Made by a program: the position numbers and the translations under genes. Positions 51,162 through 62,591 of a DNA stretch of 64,000 bases are shown here, in pieces. Source of the DNA: Symbiodinium kawagutii (lineage: Eukaryota; Sar; Dinophyceae; Suessiales; Symbiodiniaceae); NCBI GenBank assembly GCA_009767595.1, contig VSDK01008648.1, forward strand, positions 791 through 64,790, given 5' to 3'. The notes beneath the pieces were generated by a model that was given only the letters and a program-made list of their open reading frames with translations, made no database searches and was not told the origin of the DNA. Within the stretch, counting starts at the first letter, position 1. Each line of letters opens with the position of its first letter.

Positions 51162-52985
51162 AGCAACCGACGCATTGCGTTAAGTCGCTGGGTCGCTGGG
51201 TTTGAAGTCCTCCTGGGTAGGCCCCACCATGGCACCACAAACCGAGGCCAAAAAGGCGGTGGTGCGGCCGAGGCGCACGGGGGAGCCATGACTGTCATGG
51301 TAAGGAATCACTGGATATCACTAGTGTCACTGATAGGGAATAGGCCTAGTGAAAGCCGAATCTCAGAGATGACCCTGCGCATGGGTGTTTCTCAAGTCAT
51401 GGGGCTGCCCCCCGATACCCTCAGCTATCATCTTTTTCTTAACCATCTATAGGTAATAAACCAACCATTTTTTGGGGGTCCCTATGGCTTGAGAAACCAC
51501 CACATCAACAGGGTTGCCAAAATCCAATGCAACTTCCTCAAACTGGTCGTTGCCGGAAAGCTTCCATCAAGGTTTTCCTGTAACACTTTCTGGGTCCCAG
51601 GCCATGAGAGACTTGGGACGACAACTTGGGCCCAAGGGCATGTCGATGCGGCTGTGGGTCAAGCCATGAACCATCCATTTTATGGGGGATAATCTGGCGG
51701 GTGGTTGGGAGGGAGGCCAGGAGCCAGAGGTATCCCTTTAAAGGGACCTTCAAATGGGAAGCCAGTTGGAGCTACCCGGAGCAGCCTAGCTAAATGTAGG
51801 ATGATCAGCAACAAATTCATAGGGAATGCTAGCTGGTCAATGATATCACACTAAGCCATGCGCGAAAATCTCCTAAAAAACTTGTGCGCTTTCGCTGGGA
51901 GCAAGCAGTTGTTGCATCCCAATTCCAAGGGTTCAGTTTGCCCCAATGGTTCGAGTGTATCGACATCCTTATCACCGGCTGCCGTGGGGGGTAGGTCTGA
52001 ATTCTGTAGATCCAGCGAATGATCGACCACTAACCATGACTACCTGTAGCCATCACCAGCCATCAGTTCAGCCATGACCAGCCAGACTCAATCACCGACA
52101 GGGCGCCAGTTCTTGATCGATTGCCTTGGATGGGGATGGGGGGCTACAGCAACCAACACAGGGATCCCGTCAGCTAAGCACAGCACCAGCGAAGTGTGCG
52201 AACAGGGACCGGCCAGGGCGTCAAGACCCAGCTGTTGATTTTCCAGTTCTTGACCTGGGATTTCCAAGGGAAGCCATGAGATTTTCAAGCATGATTTTAC
52301 CATTGTTGACTGATAAATCATCCATGGTCATGGTGAATGATGCTTCGTATCGATGCTTACATTGGTGAATCTGATGCCGATGCTGCAGGAACCCAGCCTG
52401 GTGGCAGTTTCTGGGCGTGAAACGGTGGGGTCAACTCGCGGGAAAGTCGCGATCCCGTTCGAGGTTTCAGGGGCTGGTGGCTTCACCATGGTTGGACATG
52501 CTTTCACCAAGATTGGACATTTGGACGGTCAAGCATTTGCTGAAAAATTGGAGGAAGTTGATGGAAGTTGAACATGGCCTTTTCCATACTTCTGAGGAAA
52601 ACTACGAGCATTGACTTCTTGTGTGAAAAGTGAGCAGCGAAAAGCCCTGGCTGTCCATCAGTGACTGGATGAGTGACAATCATGAAGAAATTCCCATGCA
52701 CAAGTCCAAACAAATTGCTTGGCTCAATAATTATCACCAATCACAAGCCAATCAATAATGATCAACAATCTCAATAATAATTATCACCAATCAGATTATA
52801 GTAATTATAACCAATAATTATCACCAATCCAGTCACAAGCTGTTTTGAAACCTGCCCAGTTGTCGGTGATCAGCGCCAGAAGTGAACGGGGTCTCCCCCT
52901 GTCCACCGGCGCCCAGGTGGGGGCAGATGATGCCGTGCCGGCTTTTCGCCCGGTCATCGACCGGAAAGGCCCGGGTCACGCGTGG
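51162..52985 (+). CDS. Three phase-0 exons (51162-51299, 52389-52490, 52860-52985)
   Basis: Exon a (46 codons) reads RRIALSRWVAGFEVLLGRP and ends GAMTVM at GTAAGG. Exon b (34 codons) reads EPSLVAVSGRETVGSTRGKV and ends GGFTM at GT. Exon c (42 codons) reads LSVISARSERGLPLSTG and ends KGPGHAW at GT. All three begin and end in phase 0, with clear AG acceptors. They encode 122 residues of unknown function that may belong to the C2/kinase gene or to its downstream neighbour. Confidence 0.55.
51383..51502. mobile_element. MITE-like element, family 1
   Basis: GGTGTTTCTCAAGTCATGGGG at left and GGCTTGAGAAACCACCAC at right. The interior AAACCAACCATTTTTTGGGG is shared with the copies at 35830 and 16340. 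Confidence 0.75.
52108..52233 (-). CDS. Weak minus-strand exon-like segment
   Basis: The minus strand reads SLVLCLADGIPVLVAVAPHP between an AACAG acceptor and a GTCGGT donor. A plus-strand frame is open over the same bases without a donor. With every other exon on plus, this could be chance or a gene fragment. Confidence 0.2.
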
Positions 52986-54261
52986 GTGGTGAATTGATGT
53001 GGTCAACAGAATCTGGATCTGCTAAAACACATTTTTTTCCCATGGAAATCGAAGATTTGGGTGTTCCGGAACCGCAACGACGATGTTTTCGAGTAGTGAA
53101 GGAGTCAATTTTTGCTTCACTGTTGATCCAAGCATGTTTTTTTTGAGTGTGGTGCTTGCAAGCCAACCGTTCAAAGCAAGCTTTGAGAGAACTGGGGCAT
53201 CGATGTTCACAACGGCGATCGCTTACTAGATAGCAATCAGCTTTTAGCTTTTGAGTTTCGTTTCTTTTGGCAACAGAGAGACCAACAAGCTCCATACTGG
53301 CGCAAATCTGAAGAGCATTTGTTTCCTGCGACCATGCATGGCCACATGAGAGATGAACACCCCGAAGTATTTACGGTTCAAACCCTCCTGCAGTTGCTGG
53401 TTGTCTCCTCTCCTTCAGTTGCAAGTGGCAGGACGAAAAGGTCAAAACAGGGACCAACCACGACCACTTTTCTAGTTGGGATGCGGGTGTGTTCCATATG
53501 AGGCCAGTGCACCCTCGTTGATCGTTTCTTTATTTTCTGCTTGTTCGTTTGCTTCTTTCTTTGTGATTTTGCACTTGTATCTACCAATCTATCAATTGAT
53601 CAATCTATATATCAATCTATCTATCTGTATCCATACATGAGTGTAACTCCTCACCTAGGAGGATACCCTTTGAAAAGGGGACCATTCTGAACTTTGGAGG
53701 TAAACCATCGGACAAATCAGGTAGCTTCAACACGGACCCAAGACCCCAGGTTGGGACAGGGTGTGGCACCTAAATGGCTGGTCAAGGGAACATCCCCAAG
53801 ATGATCAAACTAGCCGTGCTGTTGGGATGTTCACCAACTTTTTGCATAAGACCCACAGCCATGCATAGTTGGTACATCCCCTATTCTTGGTGATGATTCT
53901 CCCCGAGTAGCAACCATAAACCCACAACCAAATCTACAAATCTATTCACCCAACATTCCGACTCATTAACTGACGAGGATCCCCATGACTGGGCCCACAC
54001 GCTGCCGAAGCCAATCCCTGGTCTGAAGAACAACGAAAATGGTGGTTGGACGGTTGCATTGTTGGTCATGTTCCCCATGATTGTTGTCAGTTCCCCCCTT
54101 GGTGGTTGTTAGATTCCGTATCTTCCCTTTTGATGTTAGCTCCTGTATCCCTTTTGTGGGAACATTATAGCTATTCCCATTCATCAACTTCCCTCTGTTG
54201 GTTGGCTGTGCCATTCTCACTTGGTCCTGTACCCCTCTTGAAGCAGTTACGCTTGTCAAAG
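52986..54261. other. No supported gene
   Basis: Minus frames at 52954-53295 and 53378-53587 have no recognisable motif. An ATCTATCTAT microsatellite-like run lies at 53590-53625. Half-ends of the family 2 element (GACCCACAGCCAT) occur near 53850. Confidence 0.35.
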
Positions 54262-54392
54262 CGCGGTGCCTTCAAGCCACACATGACCCGGCATCCCTAC
54301 AGGAGTCCACCAGTCCTGCTGGGAACTGTCACTGTCTGGCTGTGCAGCCTGCATTCCGGGGAGCTAGGCGCCGTGAAGCGGGGCCTAGAGGG
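54262..54392 (+). CDS. Exon candidate before GTAGGT donor
   Basis: The frame reads RGAFKPHMTRHPY, LLGTVTVWLCSLHSGELGAV and ends at a GTAGGT donor. A second frame is also open, so the reading is tentative. Confidence 0.3.
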
Positions 54393-54869
54393 GTAGGTTG
54401 CTGTGGATGAGGCATCTGCTAAAGGGGATCCATCAATTTGCTAGGGGATTCATAGCATCTCTTTAACTTTATATATCTGTAGCCGTCCGCCCATTTTTAT
54501 CAACTGAGTCTATCCATCCAACTCTCCATCCTCTGCTCTGTTTGTGTTTCCGCCTTTGTGTGTTCGTGTTTCGGATTGTATGTCTTCATGCCTAGCCTTA
54601 GTGCGTTAACCAGGAAATGATTGGACATTGCATCGGATGGGTTGCCATTTCAGCTGTTGGTGTGCATTATGCATTTTGCTATTATTTTGGTTCAGAGCTC
54701 TGGCGTCTGTAAGACACGGTGCTTGTTACCCTATTTTCGATCTTCTTGCCAGCTGGGGGCTTGGAGTGCAGCTGTCACGAAAACGACGTAGCAATGACCA
54801 CAAACATATCAGTGAGAGTTGAGTTGACGATTTGTTTTGACATCTTTGATCTTGTTAGTTTTGACCCAG

Positions 54870-57800
54870 GTCATGGCGCGGGTTGGTGATATCACCAGTT
54901 TTGGCCGCCGTTGGGCCGATATTGAGTTGAGTCAGGTGCGGTGGTGTTCTGTGATTTTCATATTGCGGGTCATCTCTACTGCTGAGCTTTGAATTTTTTA
55001 ATTGCTTGATTTTTGCAGGAGCCGCATGTTCTGGAGGCATTGGCGTTGCTGTTCTTTTATAGCTAGTTCCTTCTTTTTTGTCTTTATTGATCTATGTGCG
55101 TCAGGTGTATGCGGAGGTCTTAAATGACCAAGCTTTGGACTGGCTCCAAGACTGCGTCGCAGCCGGGGTCTTAGTTGAAAGGGTGAGGAAGAAGCACCTT
55201 GTTTGATTGCGGAGATGTAGATGATCGTGTTTCATGTTGTTTAGTTTGGTCGACCCTTTCTGTGTTTCAGGTTCCTATTGCGAGTAAGCCCGCCAAGCAG
55301 AAGAAATGCCATGCTGCAATCTTAGTTTTAACGATTGCAACCGCTTATTTACAATTCTTTATTTGTTTCCTGTTTTTTGAGGTTAAGCAAAGACGCCGTC
55401 TCAGAAATAAGGTTCGACCGTTTTTTTTCTTGTAGCAGTGGACTGGTCGATTAGTCGTGTCGCTCCTACGAGGCGCACAATTTTGATTTCATCAGTTTTG
55501 ATATCCGTCCGCCTCGCGGACCAGTTGGAACCTCGGATTTTGTTTCGTGACGTCTATCTTGAAGCGTCGCTTTGCTTAATTCTCGAGGTTTTGACAAAGA
55601 GAGAGAGGAAAGACCGAAACAGGCAGAAAAAGTTGAAAGCAAAGGCCCGGGGTTGTTTTTAAACATGCGTTTTGTGTTGAAGTTGTGTTTGAGTTGCTTT
55701 TCGCATGTGGGTTGCAGGCTGCAAAGTATCGAGGGTCAGCTCGGGCCTCGTAGAATAAGTGGGGAACGTTGTGAGTTTGAAATCTGCTTGCTTTTATTCA
55801 CTACTTGAGGCGAGTTCGTCTTGGTCTTGCCGCAGTTTTGGTATCCTCGGGGGCTCAATCAGTTAGATCTGACATGTAATTATATATATTTGTTTTTCTC
55901 TGACGAACTCAGGCGCCGGCTTGTGTCAAGTCTTCCCGCGTCATGGCCTTATATTTTTCAATTTTTGGACAGCTGACAATTTTCCATTTGCCATCAATCA
56001 AGGTTTCAACTTCTTTCTTGTTTGGGGAGTGTGTCAACATTGCGGCTGACAACCGCTTCATGAAAAAATATGTCCGACAAGGTTCGCGGTGTTTGTTCTG
56101 TCATGAATAATGAATTTTTACATCTTTGTCTTTGCATTATCTTGATCTGGACTGGATCGTTATCAGGTTTGGGGAAGTCAGAGTCACACATTTTTTTCCG
56201 CCCTCCGAGCCTTGCAACATGGTTGGCTGGCGAAGGGGTGGGAGTCTCAGTAGTTCATCAAAGCATTCTTTTTGAATTGCTATTTTCGGTGTACCCGTTT
56301 GGTGTTTGTGTCTAATGTGCCCAGGCGAGATGGGCGTACCGCCCGAACCATTTTCTTTCAAACAAGGTGTGGGAATTCTTTTTTGTTGTAGTTGGTCCCT
56401 CTTTGGTGTGTCCTGTTCAATGTAGGAAAATAAGAAGAAGCGCAGCGAAGAGGGCACTGGTGTCTCAAACTTATCGGCTTTCTTTTTTTTGGCTGTGTTT
56501 TTATATGTGAGGTGTCTTGTCATTGTAAGCTGAGGCAACTGGAGTGGATTCAGAGGCTGCCGCCTTCATGGGCTTGGAGCAGGAGGACTGCTGTTGTCTT
56601 TTATTTGAAATCGATAAACAATAACCACTGCGGTGGGAGCATATTTCATATGTCTAGCGTCTCTCAATTTGCTATTTCCAGATTGGCTTCATTGCGCAGC
56701 GTGGTCAAGCCGCTATGGCCGCCATGGCCCAGGACTTTGTGCTGTTGTGTTCTTTGAACATTACCATTGTTCTTCTAATGCAAATATACAATTGCTCGGA
56801 GACTATAGCTTTTTTTTTGCGGAAGTGCCGTTGTCGGGGATTGAGGGGATGACCTGAGGTGGAGACGGTTTGTTCGCGATAGCGTTCCTTGTGCTGCATG
56901 CGTTTTTTGTTGGCGGGCTTTGTCGTCCCGTACACACAGTGAACACCTTGCCACTACCGTATTCGATTCCACCACTAAAGAGGATTGGAAGAGTGTGGTT
57001 GACATTTGTACATTTGCGAAATACCGGAGCAACATTATTTGCAATGTAGCAGTGAAAAAATATGTGCGTGAGGTTCTTTGTAGGACTTGTTATTTTCACA
57101 AGCTATCGTGTGCTTGGTATTGGGTTTGGTTTACAGGAGGGGAATGACATTGAAGGGAATCTGCCGTCGCCATTGCCTCAGAATACAAGATCAATTGATT
57201 TCGCGTGCGTGTATCCGGGATTGATATTGCTTGTTGTAAACAGTGTGTAATGAGGCAGAAGGCCATCGAGTTTGGCGATGACTTCATATCCGGCTTGTTG
57301 AACATGAACATGGAGAAGGATGATCCTCGTCCTCTTCCTGACATTGGCCTAGAGAACTGTCTGCAAAGGCGTTGACATCTCTTTTGCAGCAGAACGAAGA
57401 AGTATTGAAAAATTGCAGGCGGGAAATCTTTTCATATTTAAATTATTGTTGTTATTAGCCCCCGTTGGATTGTGTGTATGTGTATATGTGTGTGTGTGTG
57501 TGTGTCCTGGTCCGGAGGCCCAGTAAAGCCGGCAAGCGAGCTATTGTGGCTTTCAAACGCTTGAGTGATTGCGAGCAGAGGCTCGCTAGTTGACCTTTGT
57601 CAGTTTCTATGTCATGTTTCTTAACTGTGCAGTTGTTACATTGCTGCGGGGCGGCTTTTGGATTCCCTCCCGATTTATTCCTTTGATTGGGAGAAGGATG
57701 AGCAGTCTCGGATTGTGCAGCTGCGCCGCCAGAACGCTCTCATCGGTGGCGAGGTGAGCGAAAACGAAGACGCGTCCAAGCAGTGTGATTCTCTACATGG

Positions 57801-58199
57801 ATCCTGTTTATTATTGTGATTTTTGCGGTTGATTGCGGATGAAGTATTGTTGATCTAATGGATGTATTTGGCAGATGCTGTGAATCATTATCATGTTCTG
57901 AGTTTATTTGCCCTTTGAGTACAAACCGTATGATTGGTGCAAATGTTGTCCGGGCTTTGCTTTCAGCGAGCAGCCAGGAGGGATATGCAAGTGAAGACTT
58001 CGTCATGGACCACGTTACCACAGAGTGGGAGAGCGAGCCCGCCTGTCAGCCATTGTCTATTTACTCCTCTCTCTCTCTCTCTCCCCATTATCGACAACCA
58101 ATCCTGGAGATTGCGGGCTTCATCGCCCATAAGTTGTGTCGCACGGTGGGCGAGCCTTCAACATATGCAGCGGCAGGAGGAGACAAAATCACCGAGTGA
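54870..58199 (+). CDS. Compact multi-exon gene of unknown function
   Basis: Small exons with short introns (about 70-250 bases) and mostly AG|G acceptors. Exons with consistent phase: 54870-54935, 55019-55036, 55105-55182, 55271-55299, 55382-55411, 55496-55541, 55588-55644, 55718-55749; then 56030-56081, 56167-56225, 56325-56366, 56426-56459, 56530-56582, 56682-56738; then 57050-57072, 57137-57168, 57255-57346, 57390-57418, about 57640-57753, 57978 to about 58034, and a last exon 58110-58199 ending in TGA. Peptides include VMARVGDITSFGRRWADIEL, VYAEVLNDQALDWLQDCVAA, a basic helix KRERKDRNRQKKLKAK, IGFIAQRGQAAMAAMA, EFGDDFISGLLNMNMEKDD, LLDSLPIYSFDWEKDEQ and IAGFIAHKLCRTVGEP. Gaps remain between the three groups. 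Donors are GT, GC and GA. I do not recognise the family. IAGFIAHKL weakly recalls the C-terminal part of some DDE transposases, but nothing else supports that. The introns lack the inverted-repeat elements common elsewhere in the window. Confidence 0.55.
57476..57506. repeat. (TG)n microsatellite
   Basis: A short TGTGTG run in an intron. Confidence 0.8.
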
Positions 58200-58414
58200 A
58201 AGAGCACCCCTGACTTAGATATGTCAAATCTCGCAGCGCTATCGTCATGATACTAGGAGGAGGCTTCCTCAAAATGATGACCGTCCGTTATTGGCAATGG
58301 TTGGGGTACTCACCTGGCCCTCTGCTGATGGTCGGAGAGGGCGCGGAAAAATGGTCCCAGAGAATCCACATGCGGAGTGGCTCCAGTTCCTGGAGTGGCG
58401 CTGTCAGCAAGCAG

Positions 58415-58560
58415 GGAGCAATTTAAGGCTGTTCGATTTTCGGCAACCATGGAGGAATCGCTGCGGAGCGAAGATGCGGACCGGGTTCACGCCTTCGTAT
58501 CGCCAGTGGCTCCTTCATTTGCGGCGCTGGCCTGCCAATACGAAAACACATTTGGCACTG
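58415..58560 (+). CDS. Exon candidate
   Basis: After AAGCAG, 48 codons are open: EQFKAVRFSATMEESLRSED, ADRVHAFVSPVAPSFAALAC and QYENTFGTG, ending at a GC donor. The helix-rich composition looks coding. It may start the next gene, since a stop codon closes the previous one at 58199. A longer overlapping frame (58291-58671) looks less protein-like. Confidence 0.45.
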
Positions 58561-59078
58561 GCCTTCATCGCTAAAGTACTTCTTATATATACATATACAT
58601 GTGCTCTGAAGCAATCAGTGCTCCACCAAAGGTTCCTAGGCTGTCTACATCTTGCTTTTCTTTCTAGATGACTCACTGTCATCTGTCTTCACTCCTTGCC
58701 TGCCTATACCTAAGTAGCTTAAGTCTTTGATCTGGACCTGTGCGTTAATTTCTGTATCTGCATTTCAAAAACATATTTATCCCACTCCATTGGCATTCGC
58801 AAATGTGCCTGGGCACATATCTTTTCGTTTTTTCAATTGATTTGTTGGAGTAAGGGCCAGGCTTCCCTGTCTGTATCTAGATATATGCATGCAAAGACTT
58901 TACTGTAACGTATCTTATACAACTCAATGTCAGAATCTGCCTGCGTATCTACATTTCTGCACATTTATGTTTCCGTACTGATCGGTCTGTCTCCATGCAT
59001 GTGTTTACGCCAGTATGTATGTTTATTTACATATCATTGTGCAGATCAAATTCTATCTCATACACTTCACCGGCACAG

Positions 59079-59248
59079 CCTCGCGAAAACACTTGCACGC
59101 GCCAAATCAATGTGTCTTTTGCTCCCCAATGGATCGCGCTGCGCCTCCCCGAAACTGGTTGTTATTGTGATGGCAACCTTAGGTGGCCAATCTTTGACAC
59201 CTACATCTATACACGGCGTCCAGTGGCAGTTCTGGGTGTCGTTGCCAG
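59079..59248 (+). CDS. Exon candidate with perfect GTAAGT donor
   Basis: Acceptor GGCACAG and donor A|GTAAGT. One frame reads INVSFAPQWIALRLPETG, CDGNLRWPIFDTYIYTRRPV and AVLGVVA. A second frame is also open. The splice signals are strong. Confidence 0.45.
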
Positions 59249-59836
59249 TAAGTCATCAAGAGCATTCGGAAAACACCTTTGATTTTTGGGTACCTCGGCA
59301 ACATTTTTGAGTTAAGTCCTTGATAGGTGTTGCCTGTTTCTATTCAAAGGGTGCTTCAAGCACCATCGGAGAATGGGCCAGTGTCCATTTTGCGGACATG
59401 TTCAGCCCTCTATTAGCGATAATTATATCCATTTCCATTTGAGTTCGTTGACATTGTGATGTTCAGCTCTCTTTGATGGGATCAGATTGTTTTGTCCTTA
59501 TTGCTTTGAACCCTTGAGCTCAGGTTTGATACCCTCAGCGCAAAAAAATGGTACATGCGCCGTGGCATAAGCACTACCCGCTTTACTACACTGTTACACA
59601 CATTTTGATCACAACTATTTGCAGTACTGTATTCATAACTCACTTTGCGTATGGTCAACTTTCATTACCCATCACCATCTGCCATGGTAACCATTGCCAA
59701 CCATTTTTTGCGGTTATGAACCATGAAATTGACCATCATTTTGGATTGACCATCATTTTGACCATTATTCACCATTCATTCACCAATCATTCACCAATCA
59801 TTCACCATGAGTCAACTTGTCGCTTCCTGGGTGCAG
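59249..59836. other. No supported gene
   Basis: Intron-like or intergenic DNA. From 59690 it returns to CATTCACCAATCATT low-complexity sequence. Confidence 0.4.
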
Positions 59837-62591
59837 GAACGGCGATCGCGACTCTCGCTCCCCCTGCTGGGCTGACGGGCAGAGCGCTGGCTGGAAGGGA
59901 AGTGTCATCACTCGTTGGGGGATAGCCACCAAGGTGAAGGTTGATGCGGTTGATGGTTAATGCTGGGGTACAATAACCAACAAAGATAGGGGATATACAG
60001 TACCAACTATATATGGGGGTTTCTCAAAATGGGGAAGCCCATGGAAACCCAAAGTTATGGTTGGTTTGTTACTATAAAAGATCATTGTTGGATGATTTAA
60101 GGTACCCCAAACTGACTTGAAAACCCCCCTACTATGGCTGTGGGTCCACCATCCGCAATCCAAAAAAGGGATGGGTGAACATTTGAAGAGTTTGTGACAG
60201 ATTTTTTGGACTAATATCCAAACATCATATAACAAGCAGCTCACGTGTCATCATGTGTCAACGTGCATGGCTTTGGGGTTCAAGCCATTCACTCCTAGTA
60301 AACATACGGGAAATTGTCTAGGGAATTTTTGTTGGGATATTCATCTACTTTACTCTTGGACGATTGGTGTTGACCACATCGATGCATACATTTTTGTGAG
60401 TGTGTTTCCAAATTATGTACTCAGAAAAATATCTCCTGGTCTCCCTACTACAAGGATAACATACCCTGGGGATGGCACCCTTCAAGGTCGCCAGTTGTGT
60501 TTTAACCGCAGGCATTCAGCCTGCGCTGCCAATGGAAAAGTTGCAGGGTGCGGCAACCCACGCGAGCACAAGACTTGTGGGTGCCGAGCGGAGGACATGA
60601 ACTCAAGTCCCAGAGATGGTTGATGGGAAACCAAGTGGCAGTTCAAACATCATCTGACTGTAACAGTTCAACCATCTACCAACCATCTTTTAACCATCTA
60701 TTAACCAGCCATTAGTTAATCAACCATTAATGACCAAGCGATTAACCATCCATTCACCACCAATGACCAGACAAAAAAATGCCCAGGGCTGGTTGAACAA
60801 CCCATGGCCGGGCGAGATCAGTGATGCCCAGGGCTGGTCAGCCATCAACCAACCCAGTGGTGCGCGAGCACAGCGCGCCGCCGGCTTTTTGCTCGCCCAT
60901 GCTGTCGACGGAGCACCGCATGCAGAAGGAGTTGTTTGGGGCAACGTTCACCATGGAAAGTCCCTGGTTGATAAGGGGATACATGGGTGTAGATAGATCA
61001 ATGGATTTATTGTACACAATTCTAGAAATGAATGGGTTTTAGAAGCCCCTGGTTTCTCGAAAGAGTGAACCCCCAATAGAGATATGGGTTTATTGTACTG
61101 GAAATGCTGAATATTGGATGATTCGAGGGTACCCCATGTCTTCTGAAACACCCATATGTAAGTGATGGGTTTTCCTGCTAGATCGGAACCTGCGCAAGTC
61201 AACAACCCATCGAGCTATCAATCATGGGTTGATGTTATTCATGTGGCTTTGTCCGTTCATAGTGGCATCCCTTAACCAGCCTATAACATCACTAATGCGG
61301 AAAACGCTAGCTTCGGGGGTACCGCCATGATGGAGGAGTCATAAGTTAGATTCCAGGCTGGTTGGCAAGCCCTTTCGCTGTGGTGCAACTAACTCCTGGC
61401 TATTCGCCCTTTTGGACACGAGATTCAACTGGGTCAAATTTGGGTCATGTGTGATTGGCCCAGTGAGGCCAAAACGGACATGTGACATGTGTGTATACCG
61501 ATTTTGATATATCAAGACAATTTGGCTTATTCTTTACACAGAGGCTTTATATTGCACACTTGTTTCTTCTTGGGTGAATCACGTGTACCTCATGCTATTG
61601 GAGTTGTCATTGCTCCCCACTCCTGGAGATACGAATGGAACCGGGTGGTAGTTTCTCCCATGGATGATCTTGGTTGCAATCAGTGGTGTTATATGTTTGT
61701 AACGGCAGATTTTTTGGATTGTAGATGAATCATAACCAGTAGATACTTCCAGTGGATGAACCATATTAACCATCTAGATTGGACATATTAGCCATATATC
61801 ATACATAATTGATACCCAAATATGATAATGTAGTATTATAGGGTTTGCGCAATCATACTTCCATCTAGATTAATTAACCATTAATGAACCACCTTAACCA
61901 CCTCAACACATGTACAAATACAGGTGTCGCTCAAAACAGGGCTACTCCCAAATCATCTATATTGGTAATAAGCCAATCATTTTTGGTGCCGTCTATAGCT
62001 TGAGAAAACGTCATATAGTAGTTGTTTAGCCATGATTGTTGACTATTAACAAATTGCAGTGGTAAGAACATTAAGGAGGGTATACTAAGCAACACTAAAC
62101 CTGTAAGATTGAACATTAAGCAGGTCCTACCATAAGTGGTCGGAACTACATCAATGGTAGGAACTGCTTAATGGCGAATTGGCTGCTTAATGGTTGAAAA
62201 TAATTAATAATAACCAATGATAGTAAGTTGCTTAGTCGACCAACCCTGGTTAATGTTGAATCATAGGGTATAGTAAGTTACCATAGTAGGGGATATACCA
62301 ACTACATACGGCGAGTTGGGCCAAGCAGTTCACCATCCATTTCTTTGGGGGATAAGTTACGAAATCAGTTGGGGGAGCTGGTTGAGGATGGTGCACCAGG
62401 AGTACCCAAAGCCATATTAGTGGTGCATCAGTTGGAACTAAGATTAGTATCTTCTCCATTGAATGATTGGAGTTTCATCAGTCTCGTGTGATTGCAGATC
62501 CATCACTGCAATCAACGTTGCGGGCTGTTATCGACATCGCGGTTCTTCTATCGACATGGCCCCCAGCCGCCAAAGTGCCAGTTGCTGGGGG
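59837..62591 (+). CDS. Four-exon chain of unknown function (59837-59893, 60512-60580, 60858-60959, 62498-62591)
   Basis: All junctions agree in phase. Exon 1 reads TAIATLAPPAGLTGRALA and ends one base into Gly at a GA donor. Exon 2 reads IQPALPMEKLQGAATHASTR and ends at GT. Exon 3 reads VREHSAPPAFCSPMLSTEHR and ends LFGATFTME at GT. Exon 4 reads PSLQSTLRAVIDIAVLLSTW, then PPAAKVPVAG, and ends at GT. The joined peptide is over 100 residues with no stop. No family is recognised. Two family 1 inverted-repeat elements lie in its introns. Confidence 0.5.
60014..60128. mobile_element. MITE-like element, family 1
   Basis: GGGGGTTTCTCAAAATGGGG at left; GACTTGAAAACCCCCC at right. The interior TTATGGTTGGTTTGTTACTA is shared with 31375 and 50366. 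Confidence 0.7.
61050..61153. mobile_element. MITE-like element, family 1 (diverged)
   Basis: CCTGGTTTCTCGAAAGAG at left and CTTCTGAAACACCC at right, with interior TTGGATGATTCGAGGGTACC. Confidence 0.6.
61923..62013. mobile_element. MITE-like element, family 1 (diverged)
   Basis: GGTGTCGCTCAAAACAGGG at left and AGCTTGAGAAAACGTC at right, with interior AATAAGCCAATCATTTTTGG. Confidence 0.6.
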
